A stretch of 64,000 nucleotides of DNA, taken from the NCBI GenBank assembly GCA_031213475.1, contig JARUPZ010000026.1, positions 4,420,823-4,484,822 of the forward strand. The letters run 5' to 3'. The position numbers were made by a program, and so were the translations under genes. The DNA is from Nereocystis luetkeana (lineage: Eukaryota > Sar > Phaeophyceae > Laminariales > Laminariaceae). Numbering within the stretch: the stretch's first letter is position 1; every line of letters begins with the position of its first letter. Below are positions 12,501 through 25,800 of the stretch, one piece after another. Under the pieces are notes generated by a model, which saw only the letters and a list, made by a program, of their open reading frames with translations, did not search any database and was not told the origin of the DNA.

Positions 12501-14181
12501 TGTAATTCGATCTATAATCTTTGGATCAGTGTTTTGCGTTGAGGGGAAGCAAAAGCTAACTCCAACTTGTGTTTCAGGTGCGATCTAGCGAAGGCCTTAC
12601 AAGCGAGAAGCAGCACCGCATTTTACACGCACTGCTACCGAAATGGGAAGTTCGTATTAATCTTCATTTTGTCTAGTCAAAACTGTCGGGAGGATAGTGA
12701 ACGAAATAGTCGTGTACACTACCCCACGTGCCTGGGACATGCCCCCCTGGTGCAATTTCTTCCGAACAATGTAATTATACTGAATACACCAACTGGAAGA
12801 TATCGTAAACACTTGCGGATGATTTCCCCGCTAAGCTACGTCCGGGGGTACCTTCGCGGCGAGCGTCTATTACAGCACATGGTACAATCTGCTTCAGATT
12901 GGTCTACTCGTCAAGTGTTCCACGCTACTTTTCTCCATAAAGCCCAAGTCGTACGATACCCACTGTACAGTTTGGTCGTTCGGCTGGCTGCTTGTCTCGC
13001 GGCGTGGTTCGAGCACCACGCCTGAAGGAAAAAAAAACAGAAAATCAACAGTCTAACTGTTCAGAAATGACCCTTCGAACGCAAATCGCCTGGTTAAACA
13101 TGTATCGACCTGCATACCCCAGCCGCAGCAAGGCAAAAATAAAGGCTTTGACCCATTAACCTTAGACGTGAACCTTGACGGCGAAACGTGACGATTCCGG
13201 CACGAGCCAAGTGCGACGCTGAGGGATTGATCAGGCTGGTGTCCCGGGTACAGGGCAAGGAGTCGCAAAGCGTCGGCCCCGCTAGGTCCTTGTCGTTCAC
13301 GCATTCCGTACACTGCACATACAACAAGATCGTCTCCCGAAAGGGCTAAATATACTTCAAGGGGGAAGGTATAATATTTCATGAAACTGCCGTGACGATG
13401 CAAGCGTCCGCCTATACACTGTGCCTATTAGAAATGTTGTATCGACGTTCTTGAGACGCGTTTTGCGATAGAGGTAGCACATTTTCGCCTAAATGGTTTC
13501 TGAATGACGGCGTTTCTTCACCCAAAATCGTCGTAATGACCTTTGTATATACTTGGGCTATGGGGATTATTCATCGCGATGCAATTTGATTTTTGCTGAA
13601 ATCATTTTTCCAATGAGGTGTATGGAGCTCCTTAAGTGAGAAGCCTCATAATGTTTTGGGTGAACCTCCATCGTAGAACGCCTCTTGATACTAACCGACT
13701 TGTTAACGGTTCATCTCTGTGAGGAATTCTCGCCAACCCGCGACCACATTATTTATGTATTCTCTTCTCCCCGCGCATGCCACTAGGTTTGATATTGCAG
13801 AGAGTCGCAGCGTTTCTGCTGCTCGTCTAGTGTACCAACCATAATGCAGCGAATTGAGCTGCACGCGGGGTGGCCATTGCAACTCGTCCCGCTCTGTGCT
13901 CGTGAAAAACGGATGTTATATCGATGACGTGGGGTTCGTACACGTCCAACGATGAAGGGAGAACATTTCGATCAACCTATCTGTGACTGGCACGGGTCCT
14001 ACACCCAGCATCATCCAAACACTACTGTTTCGGTAAGTTAGGGTATATATTCGTAGGCAGTTGGACGTCTGCTAGGGTTGAGTGTGTAGTGGTGAAATAT
14101 TAACCCTTGTTTGGGTCACGGTACGATTACTTTGTAATGGGTTTGACAACAGTACACAATGTAGCTTCTCGAGGCGGAACC
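9501..14181. other. Intergenic stretch, no recognised gene
   Basis: No supported coding sequence. The longest open frames (for example 11381-11851 minus and 12567-13025 plus) carry no motif I can defend. An alternating TA run lies near 10905-10921 and an inverted-repeat element at 13455-13684. The 3' UTR and poly(A) site of the large minus-strand gene should lie just below 14182, but I see no clear AATAAA-type signal. Confidence 0.5.
13455..13684 (+). mobile_element. MITE-like element, copy 1
   Basis: About 230 bp and collinear with the copy at 43418-43663. It shares GATAGAGGTAGCACATTT near the left end, CACCCAAAATCGTCG, GATGCAATTTGATTTT, TATGGAGCTCC and a right end ATCGTAGAACGCCTC. The left inverted terminus is degraded. 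It has no coding capacity. It lies just downstream of the large gene's stop codon. Confidence 0.75.
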
Positions 14182-14508
14182 TCAGAAAGCGATATATTGC
14201 AACATTTCTAGCGTAGCAAGTATCTTGGTCACAGCCAGAGTCGCCTCGTAATCTGCTGTTGACAGCATGTGCGCGGTTGGAGACCTTGCTATACCGAATA
14301 TATCGACGAACCTAGTGCTCGCGCTGCTGTCGGCTCGCGCGTCGATGTCGTCCGCAGTACCGTCCCAAGTTGGACGGTCCTCCGCGCTCTGGGTGTTGAC
14401 GTGCTGACCGTCTTGGTGTGACGCGTTCCGTCCGCTATTCTTCTTGTTTGGCCCTAGGAACGTATCCACGGTATCCTCACCGAAAACGTCCAAGCCCATC
14501 ACGGCGCC
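14182..14508 (-). CDS. Exon 26 (terminal), cytoplasmic tail
   Basis: The acceptor reads CTATCTTGGCAG followed by GGCGCCGTGATGGGC in phase 0, continuing to a TGA at 14182-14184. It encodes about 108 residues: GLDVFGEDTVDTF, an Asn/Asp/Ser-rich stretch, then a hydrophobic-charged mix (YEATLAVTKILATLEMLQYI) at the C-terminus. No membrane segment is evident, so I place it inside the cell. It joins exon 25 in frame. It is less characteristic of the family than the other exons. Confidence 0.65.
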   Translation of the reverse strand, partial: GAVMGLDVFGEDTVDTFLGPNKKNSGRNASHQDGQHVNTQSAEDRPTWDGTADDIDARADSSASTRFVDIFGIARSPTAHMLSTADYEATLAVTKILATLEMLQYIAF

Positions 14509-16768
14509 CTGCCAAGATAGAGTACCGGGACAACAGCGCTCAGCAATTATTGTTGGCGTGGATAAATAGTATGGGCTTTTTAACAGCCGAGGTCACCATG
14601 GAACAGGCCGATAATGCCTGCCAAGTACGTGCGCTGTACGAGGAACACAACGACGCCGGCCCTGCTAATACGGTTTCTTATACTTCAGGAGCTTCGCAGA
14701 CGTTCGGGCGTGGTTCCCAAACGTTTTACCTTGTTCAGACCGTCCTCACTTCGTATATATTGTTTCGATCTCTACTTCGGTATATGGGTGATGATTTGTG
14801 GCCAACCACATATCTCTATGGCGCAGCTACGTAGCCGCAGGTATCTCCCACCATCGGTATATCCGATAAACCGTTTCTGCCATAGTTCGTCACACTCTTA
14901 CCTCAGGGGATTGCAGGCCCGTCTGTCGGTGTTCGCATCTAGTTTGCAACGATAACGAGTATTGGAGTGTTTTCCGTGTCAGGAGCCGCCAACAATGTAG
15001 GTGCTACCTCTGAATGGTAGCACGGATCCAGCCGTAAGAAATGCGCAGTTACAACCTTGTCAAGTGTTCATTGTTCGAACAAATCGCGCAGCATCTGAAA
15101 GACAACAATGCCACGCGCAGAACGGTCAATACCGAGCTCGCGTCGGACGCCAAGCCCCTACGACACCTCTAACCACCGGGGTTGCGTCGGAAAGCCAATC
15201 CCTTTGAGTCATAATTTGGGTCTCTGCAGCATCGTTCGCCTAATTCTTCAGCGCGATTATATGCCATTCAAGACACAACCCGCGAGAGTTGTGCATGTAC
15301 GGTTGTGCTGGGGCATCTCGCTTGAGTTGGGGCTATTTGTTATCCAAACGCTAGTTTTAAACAAATGGATATACAACCCGACGATTCACGTATACAACGA
15401 CCAACACGAAAATCTTGAAGCGAAAGATCTGTAGAGTTCCTGTATATACGAGTGCAGGCAGCCACAATGTGTTCGACTCAAAACTGCGGCTCCTATCGAA
15501 GTATGAGTCTGAACCCGACTTCAACTAAACACGATAAATGATGCATCCGACGGCTTTCAGTGAATGTTCGGGCTAACAGCCCGAGACGATCAAGACATGA
15601 GCGTTTTCTGTGTAGAACCGCGTGTGCTCGGCTGTTCTGATCATTTTTCTCATTATCCGTCTTTCTGGGACCCGTCGGAGTCCAGCCTCCGGCGGTTGTT
15701 GACGTAGCACACGTTTGTCCCTTTCATTTTTCCATCGGGTGCGGCATAGGAAGTTCAGGCCGGCTCAAATAGTTGTATCGATTCGCGCGTTGTAGGGGAC
15801 ACCAGTTTTGCCCCGGGCTGGGAATTACTTTGTGCATGGCATATTCCTGAGGTCCCTCGCTGACAGTCCTGGAGGCATGACCCAACACCAGTTCGCGATG
15901 TATGTGTATCGAAACCGAATGCGGGCACAACTACCCGATTTGCTACTACGTTCCATCTCAAACATGCTCTTGCTGTGTGAAAAGGCCACTGTTTTATCGG
16001 GATTTCAATTGCGTGGCGCGTGATGTGGTAAAGATAGCAGTCTCCAGTTAACCTGTTTATGGTTCCCGCGTCACCTTAACCGAGGAAGCACACACATTAT
16101 ATCATTTCAGTCTCGAGATTTTTTAGAGTGCATGCCATTCGCTGGTTTTGTTAGACATCGGGCTCAGCAGTCAGTTTTGGATTTTTGAATTGAGTACACG
16201 TTGGTGAGATGTCAAGACTTCCCTCCGCGAGGAGCTCCAGATATATAACTAGTCCAACCCCCTATCATGCAATGTGCCAGATGTTTTATTGCTTTAGGTA
16301 AGGGGTACCTGCCAGGTCTCTACACGGCGTCCAAACCTTGCTGCCCATATCGTAGCAAGCGTCAGTCAATAGGAAAATCTCGGCCGCGAGGTGCACCTAC
16401 CGGTCCCCGCAGCCCCGCATGCACTGTACCCAATGCTCCTCACTGGTAGTGGTAATTCACGCGGAATATATTTGTTCATGTCTGAGGATGCATGTGACTA
16501 AACGTTTTTGGACATATCTCAAAACACTCATGAGTGCACAAACAAAACGCGAAGAGCATCGATTCGCCCTGTATAGCGCATATATATACCCCCACTAAAT
16601 AGGACCAAGGACCAATTTATCTACCTCCACAATTGAACGAGCACCTAGTTGTGGGATATGGCCGGTCGGTGGGAATAGGCCCACGAGAGTGTCCCGAGGA
16701 ACAAAGTAGTTGGTGATTCTTTCCTTTCGTGGTTCGAGGAACACCCGGTAAGGCATTAATTACAGAGC

Positions 16769-16805
<37 letters not shown>

Positions 16806-19800
16806 TATATATATATAAATATATATATATGGTGCAGAGATGAACATTAGGTTCAGATCGATCTCGGGGCATCAATAGAGTGAGGCTTTAGCCACTTCAG
16901 TGCTAACCGAATGGTAGCCTTCGAGGGAGCGAGCCCTCGCCTCGATGATCTCGCGTTACTACCAAAGTCGTTTATTCTGCTCTGGGTAGCAGTTATACTT
17001 GCGCCATGATCACGTATTCGATTAGGCCCAGCACGATGTATTGTCAAGTTATTGTTTCACGTTTCGAGGGGATAAGGTTTTCCAGTAGAAATAGTTGATG
17101 AGCGTACGCAGACACTGTTAGAAGCCAACCCTCGAGACAGTTGCGGATCACGTCGCTACGAGTAATTTCACTATAACCACCGGTAGAAAACGAACCTCAT
17201 AGGGAACAAGTATATCCGATACACAATGGTTGAAGTATAGCAACTGGTCGAAAGTGAACCCAACAAGAAACGAGCTCAGCCGATACGCAATGAAACGGTT
17301 ACCTGCGGCATATATGCTGTAATTGTACCGTACGGTCTCTTCAACACTTCGTACTTATCACGATGCGGATCAACTAGGCAGACATGTTGTGCACGATTTG
17401 CGTAGTAAGTATCCGCTGGAAGAAACAACTACCGGATGGCGCAGGACATGGATGCCCCAATCCACATGATGTTAAGATTTCATAACTCCGGTCACATAAC
17501 CCAGGGAACTATCTGAAAACGTCTGCTGTCTACATGCTATGAAACATGTGCATCGTTTGACATCATATAATGCCCGGTGTGCAATATATTACTTAGTGCA
17601 TCAATCCAACACCGCCAAGGTACCGTGTAACCATACCTGGAATCCCCTCCTGGTGCAAGCCAGCCTCGTCGTAGCCCATGTGTTCCACCAGATTGACAAA
17701 AAGTACAATATGTTGACCAATATCAGCACCACCGAGTATATAGCGCTGCCGGCCGAGTGTTCGTCCGCCACTTCAGCTTTGATCATGAGCGCCAAGAAAT
17801 TGGTGAAGAATATCACCAGACATCCCTTTTTTGGTCACACGAATCCGGAAAACCATTGAAAGAGGCGGCGGAGCAACGGGATTGGTAGAGACACTTGTAG
17901 GGTACACCCTCCCACAAGGGTCAACACATTCGTTAGCAGCAAGTATACCCCGCCGAACCCTTGGGCGGCCTTTTGAGTGGTGTATGACATTCGTCTAAAT
18001 AGTGCGTGTCCTGCAGCTTTGCGAGAAGTTCATCATGCTACGTTCTCCCTGTCGCGTGTGACGGCGACGGCGGGATCTTTAACGTCGCTGGCTTTGCAGC
18101 GCTCCGCGGAGCTTCACACCAAGCGGATCGCCTATAACGCAGTATCATGTATCTTACTCGTGGCGTCGCCAGCTAGCCTCCCGAACTTTACAGCTCCAAT
18201 TTCGCGGCTCCAATTCAGCGAAAAACGAAAACACGATAGAGACTACAGTATCGTAGATACGACAGAAAATGACCCGCATCAACGTTTTGTACAAAGAAGT
18301 GCGGGGGCCTTCAAAGGAGGTTCTGCGATGCATTTAATGCGCTGTACGGTTGTACGCTATTTGTCTCCTTGCCCCAGGATGTACCTCACACCTCACCCAA
18401 ACATAGACGTGGAACCAAAAAACTACCAATCAATACGCGTTACCCGATGAGTATTCACTGTCCTTGGTGTAGGCTAAAATCGATGATATTTTCAAAATAT
18501 CAAATGAGGCGTTTCTGAGGCTCCTCACTTAAGGAGCGCCATTCCTCACCCCGAAACTGACTTCAGCAAATAACAAAATCCATCGCGGTGAAGGAACCCA
18601 TGGCCAAAGTCTACAAAGCGTTTTGTTTTTTTCGAAATTAAGATTGACATTCCGACGATTTCGGATTGGGATCAAGGAATCCCGTCTTTTCAGAAACAAA
18701 ATAGCGGAAATGTGCTACCTCTATCGTAGAACGGGTCAAATCTAGGTTCAAACGGTGCCGGCCTAAACAACCTATCCACGCCCGTCAACAACGTATTGCG
18801 CTGAAACTTGCTACTCATATCGTGACCTATCTCGTGGTAAGGAATCTGGGCTTAGTCGTCTTGATATTTTCGGACCGTTTGGGTTCGTCGAGTGATCAAC
18901 TACCAGTTAGTCTGATAATGTTAGTGTTGCGTTTGTAGTAAGGACCAAGTGCGTACGTAGCTCACGCGAGTGCTGGTCGGCTTGCGCCACCACACTTCTT
19001 CGGAAACATGCTGGGTCTCGGGTTTAGATCTTAGGTTTCATGTAAGGAATACGTCTATTAATATGAGACGAACCCCCCCCTTTGCATTGCTCTCCGTCGC
19101 AATTTGAGACCGTGGCTCGCTTCGCGCATTTTTTCGGCGTGTAACAACTTCGACTGTTGTGCTGTACATACACACAGCTATAAAGATACCAGGGCCGTCG
19201 TAGTCGAATACGTTTCCCCCTATATTTTTGGCGAAATTAGTAATAACTTTGGGAATTCAGCTTTCCTTGTATATCGCCCTCTGTTTAGGTCAATACAGTT
19301 ATATTTTTGTTCCCAAAAATGTATGTTTTTCAACATATATATACGGACCTTCTGGTTCTCCGGCAGTATCGACTCCCACTTTTTTTTCGGTTGCCCCCGA
19401 GAACGGGAGCGCAGCCCTTAAGGGCTTCATACGACTAGTACTCGCATTCCCTTGTTAGCAACGGGAGGGTAATTACACGTGTTTAGATTTTATGCTCGCA
19501 TCATCAGTAGTATGTAGCACATGGCTTTGCATTGAGGACTCCTCCCGTGATAATCGCTAGAACCCCCCCAGCTCTCGTTCTAACTTAATTTACAAGGCTT
19601 AGCCCGATGGATCGCGTGATCGTATGGGCTTGCGAGCAATATGTTCGAATGCACTTTGAAGTAGAAATGTACTTCTAAAGTGCAAATAATAGCTAAGGTA
19701 CCTTGTTTTCCTTTAAAATCCTCCACTACTTCGTGAGGTATATGCGTTAAAAGGTGTCTGCACTATATAACAGATCAAAACTGTGATAGGACGAAAAACA

Positions 19801-22800
19801 TAATGGCAGGCTAGATTGTGAGCGAACCTTACGCCAGTCGTCGGACGTTCAAGCCTATGCCCCGCAAGCAATGGTACACATACATTACGGGGTAGGCGTC
19901 CGGAGCCTTGCGCAAACGTAGTATTAAAATATCAAGTTCCCACGGTTCTGTCATCTCCCGATTAAAACAAGCAGTGGACGCGCACTACTAGAACTGTTTG
20001 TTACGCCCCTGTGTTAACAAGGAACTGCAACTTCGGTCTTCGACTGATGTACATATTTCCAGAGATAGTGGCGTAGCACCCGCCTGTGAGTATGGAGGTG
20101 CCTCCCTATGATACCACCTGGTTTGTCTTAGTACTAATAGCGCAGCAGTATCGTGAGATTGTCGGGATTGATCTGGTCGAGTTCGGGTTCAGGTTCAACT
20201 GTCTACGGTCGTGCAGACGAAATCCCAATTTGTTTTCGTGGCACCAACGGATGACGAATCTTACCGAACCGTAAGCTGGCAACGCGTGTTCGTGGTAACA
20301 GTTGGGGATGAAATATTCGGACGCGTATCCCTTGGAATCCTCCCCACAGTGTGATGCATACGCCAAGAGTATGGTAAACCATTACCATTGATTTGCTCAC
20401 CGTTCGGTAGAGTTGAATTTCCAAGTGGTCGATGTGCGGCCGCTGAAGCTCGAAGGCCAGCAAGCTGCGGGTTTCGATAGGCACGGAGCAAACCAAGACA
20501 TAGCGGCATTGTTTAAGAGCGGAAATACAGAAGCAAACATGCATATATATCACGAGCGGTCGACTGCTGCAACACCGATATTCACCCCCGATAACTACAA
20601 CTACCCCGGTTTTGAGTTTTGAGTAATGTTGCCATTGCAGCCGAAGTGGTATACCGCCATGATTTATACACCGTAATAGGTAAAGGGTTGGGCATTACCT
20701 TGAAACAAAAAAATGGAGATGACCACGTCCGTGCCCGTTTCAGTGGAGGGTCGTGCTTACCAAAAAAATATTTGTCCAGTTACTCCATATTTGTTTTGTT
20801 GAATTCTAAGTGGATACCAGGGATAGATAGCTAATACAAATAGGTGGGCGTTTACCAGTTTCATGGGACCCTGTTGATATTTTGCTAATAATCCAAAATG
20901 TCTGACTTTCATTTTTCAACTTACAAAACACGAGTGGATTTCCCTTCGAAAGCTGTGCCAAGGCGTGGCCGTAATAACACGTATGCGCATCGTTGGCTGA
21001 CGAATGTGAATCAGTGTTTCCCGGAGAAGAGTCGTCGATATAGTCATAGATTCCTTTGATTAAGAAAATAGTTTTTTTTTTACGGTGAGTTCTATCAAGA
21101 AAAAGTGGGGTGCCGATTTGTTTTATCTTTGGAAGAGAGGGTGTAAACAGAGTGATACTTCACATATTCCAAAACTATTCACGAAACATGAAAAAATGGA
21201 CAGTTAACCCCCCTGAACTAGGGAACCTATTGGGGAACTCTGTCCGTATACATCGACATATACCTTAGATTGCGTTCAAGATATGTATGTGTTCTGTCTT
21301 GATCGATGATACAACCCCAAAACATGAAATCACGAAAACAACATGTCGCATTGGTGTAAAAAATAATTTGGAAACGTTTGAAGATGGAAGATAAAAATAA
21401 GAGCGAAACTAAACGGGAATAATACTAGAAAAATTCAAATAAAAACCGCTCCGACATTTATTCACCAGCCGATACCATACTCCAAGCCAAAGATCAGGTG
21501 AGTCGCCCTCCTCACGCTTGGTAGGAGTAAGTTAGTAAAAAAACAAAACAAGATGCTATCGGGAGCTCCCGGGAACCTCGCCCTTCCTCTATGTTTTTCA
21601 AGCGCGGACTCTACCACATCGATCATTTCCGAACAAAAAAAAGCACACGCTTAACGTCCTAGGCGGAAAATCTACTATATCTAATGATCAGCGCTGGTCG
21701 GGTTTCGCTAGACCGTGGAAGCGAAACCAATCGATACTTAGGACGGGAACCGGATTGTTTATTCCGAGGCAAAATAAGTCTACGGAAAATATTGTCTAAT
21801 TGACAGACGAGCGACAACGTAGTAGCGCCAGCTACATTGAGGAGGTCAACCGAGGAGATATGCGGCGTATACTGCTTCCGAGCGAATGAGAGTCGCGAAC
21901 AGACATGCCGCCCACGATTCCACCTTTCCAGATTTTCGTAGAATTCACCTACTACAACAGACGGCGTTACAAAAGCTTGGAAGAAAGAGCAAACCGGGAC
22001 AAGCTGAATACTTTCTCAGAAAATCCCGAACTATACCGACATTTTCTACCGTATGTGTGCTACGGATGCACTGCGGCAGTAGCACGTTCCCTAACCCACA
22101 GTCTTGACAGGACCACTGGTGAAGGTAATACATAGGGCTTGCACCACGAGGGTGGTACATCACTGGCCTGCATTAGAAACGACGGTGACTTTCATCATAC
22201 CTGGCGAACGCAAAGACGCAGCTGAACGCTATCTGCCCCGGCGTGTCCGGGACGAGGAACACCAGCAACCCTGTCAGCACCAAGCGCCTTAGACACTCGA
22301 CCACCTGCCGTGACAAACCGCAGACATCGACGAACCATGGGGACTTAGAAACCGCGTGACACGATGTAGAGTACCAAGCAGCGTCAATGTTAGTGTTGTC
22401 TTGTCCACCCCTGGTTTCCTTGACGTTATTCAGATACATGGCCGTTTTTTGTTCTGGTCGTTCAAGCATACTGACTACCATTTATTTACCTCTCGATAAG
22501 TTCCAAATGTTTGTCGATCGATCACGAGTCCCTTGGTGTGTATAACATATCTTACATTGACCATGTATTTTGTATGCAGCCGTCGTATCTGCGTATTGAT
22601 CCGGTGAACGACAGAAGCTCCAACCGCTTCTTGAACATATCGACTGTGTTGTAGGGTAAAAATACATATTTATTGCGTATTCCCTCCTTTCAAAGCTGTG
22701 AACGTGACAGAACGCCTGAGCCTTGGACACCTGGCCTAAGGTTCCTATACGAACAGATCTAGCTGTAAATAAATACAGCCTTCCATGGCAGATACATTTC

Positions 22801-25800
22801 TGATATGCATGGCCCATTGTGAACCGCTGCCGGCCAATCTTGAGAACATCACATTCACGACTACATGCCATGCCTGAGAACAACAATGGCGGCAATGCAA
22901 CCTGCAGACATTGTTCAAGCAAAACAACCATTCCACGGGATGGGTGTTGCCTTATCCTCTCAAGTACTCACACTAAGGAGTCAATATCGCAACCGACAAA
23001 CGACATTAAAACCTTCGTTGGCGCAACCTGAGCGACAGTACTGTGCGTTAACCCTGAAACAAATACAACCCTATTAGTGAAACCTATACCGGTATTTTCT
23101 CACTTCACCAAATGAATTGCGAGAAAACGATTGAGGCCCAACGTCGTACTCCTTTCTTCCGGGGGGTAGCCCGTAAACGGTCGAGATTGAGGTACAGACG
23201 TCAGAGAAGCTGGCGAGAGGAAAGCCCTCACTGGGACCATCAAATGTTTACTCATCCACAGATTGCCCCGCGCTGCCCCACACGATCAGATATGCATACG
23301 TGGGAAAGCATGGATACATGTCTTCCGGTTGTATTCGGCAGTGTGTACCTCGTAGTAGTAGCGGTTGGGGTAGTATGCGCTCCAGAGGAATGACGTAGGC
23401 GCTATTCCTACGTCGTTGCTGCGCTGTTTGATCTTCTCGCGCTGCCAGACAAAACCCAAAATACACATCGACCGAAATCGAAGAAGATAAATGAGGGAGG
23501 CGCGGGGAGGCGGGAGGGGTCTGTAGTCGATATCATGCACAGCCGCAGTCGTATCATCATTAGTGTTCGAATCGCTATAATCTCGGCACGTACCTCGTCG
23601 GGGATTTACCGCCCTGGCAGACATTTGCTCAGCACGTGTTAGAGTGTCGATATCAGGCACGGCCGTAGTCGTAGGACCATATGCCCTCGCTTCTCCAAGA
23701 TCCCGGGACGAAGCCCATCGGGATTTCACGGACCAGACAGACGATGTTGGCACCGAACCGCCGTGAATTGTTACTCGAATCGCGAGAAGGGTGAGCTGCA
23801 CCCCACTGGGCACCACTAGTGATAACGTCTTGCACGTGGACCACAGCTTCAGTTAGTTAGATTTTTTTCCTTGTGGCCATTTCCAAGCTCACCAATAATT
23901 CAAGGTGCGAGGCATGTCCTATTAATCGTGAAACGAGTGTTGTAGACATTTCTGGTTGGTGTCAGGCTCGACTCAGCATCGAGGACTGATAGGTTCTCGC
24001 GTGTGCGAGTTGTCGCCAGGCTTAGGGGCGGCAGTCAAGATAGATCGTATGTGAATCGTCAGGCACGGACACCTACGGTTCGAGCTTATGTTTTAGACTG
24101 GAGGTGCATAGCAGCAATGTCCCCTCGAGATGGCCGTGCACGGAAGGAGGTGACACTCGAGCCTTTGTTGTTTACAGATCAGAACTGCATGTGAGAGGGA
24201 CATCTTGGGGGGGGGGGGGGGGCGGGGGAGAGGGAGAACCGAATGGAAGAGAGTGAAGACGAGAGCACGTTAAAATTTAGCGGGCGTAGTTGGCTAAGGC
24301 GGTGACGCGGCCATGGGGAACGACAGCAGGACGGCACACGGAGACCGCACTCGGCGTCTACACCATCATGAGAGAGGTAGTCATTGTTTTGTTTTTGATT
24401 TTGTGTCCGAGGAAGTAGGGCGTACATGTCTTCTTTCATCACCAACCCTTTATAGTTTCGGCGCGTTGTATACTATAAAATGAGAATGAAACCCGTAGTA
24501 ATCAGGGGCGTGGTACAACAGCGTTGCTGTACCTTGTGTCATACAGGCGGGTAAGACTTGGCGATCGTTGATATCCGCTAAGTCGTTCGGGTTCGACTGC
24601 AAGTTTTTCACGGCATGTCCGCGATTTGTCACTTTGACACCACCGCCGAGAGCAGACGTTTCAATTTCTGTGTTCACGCCTACCATTCATTGGGTCTGGT
24701 GTAGGCGTTATTCCGGACGCGAAACGCTTTAGGTAGTAGCCACGGGTCGCTGAAGTTGAAAGGAAATCCGCGGTTATGTTAGCTCAGTTTTCACCTTGGT
24801 TTCAATTTATGTGTGCGCCTACATCGTTTCTTGTTTCTTTATAAGTCGGAAGCATTTTGTGCTCAACCCGAAATGTTTTATTAGATCGTTTGATTGGTGG
24901 TTTAGTGCGAGATGGACCACCAACAACAAGACAACAACGACAACAACAACAACAACAACAACAACAAAAATAGCAACAATAAGGACAACAGTAGCAACAA
25001 ATAAAGACATCACTGTCAAGAGCCGCAACGTTGGCATGCTGACTGTAGGGGCTTGGCCAAGCTCTGGGCTTGCGTTGCTCGATCTGCTCGAACTTCCGGT
25101 CAATATCTCATCAGTAACATGTTAATGGTATGAAGACCTTTATCAAACGGATAAAACAAAATCAGTGAATGAAATAGCGCAATAGGTTTCTAAGCGACGC
25201 TAACCTCAAGGGTACCGCCACTATGCGTGCATGCTACGATAAAGCACCATGTGCTTTTCCGTGCATTTTCCGTAGTGTCATTGGCTGTGGAACTCGTAAA
25301 CCTCACGCGCAGACTGACTACAGGCAACATCATCAACCTTCTGCCCGATAAAACAAAGACCTGTCAAGGCCTAGATTGATATTTTGAAAAAGTGGGTTAA
25401 ACGAAAAGGATGCATGCCCGATCTAATTCTGACCTTACTTTTTGAGGACCGTAGTCCGGTTTCGGGGGCAATCTACTTGGGACTTCGAGTGGTGATTTAT
25501 CAAACAGAGACTGCGGTACTGAATCGGTTGACGAACCCCACGTCTAGATCACAGAGCGCCAGAGAAGGCCTCTCCAGCTGAAAGTATTCGACTAAAAACT
25601 GTCAACGCGTTGATTCACACTAGTCGTACCTCAAGCACTGTATGCAATGAAATAAGCTGACCAACCCCTTCAATAATATATACCATATAGTTTTTTTATC
25701 CGGTAGTATATTTGGATGTATGGCGTTCGAAAACAAAATATTAGAGTATTGGACATATTTATAGACTGTGAGGCCTGTTTTTAAAAGAAAACAATCCACA

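Noticed and set aside
17977-18450. Plus-strand frame of 157 codons in intron 24
   Set aside because: No recognisable domain, no start context or splice support, and it lies within an intron of the opposite-strand gene. I cannot exclude a nested gene but do not support it.
24796-25125. Open frames with poly-Thr or poly-Val across the CAA array
   Set aside because: Produced by the microsatellite itself.
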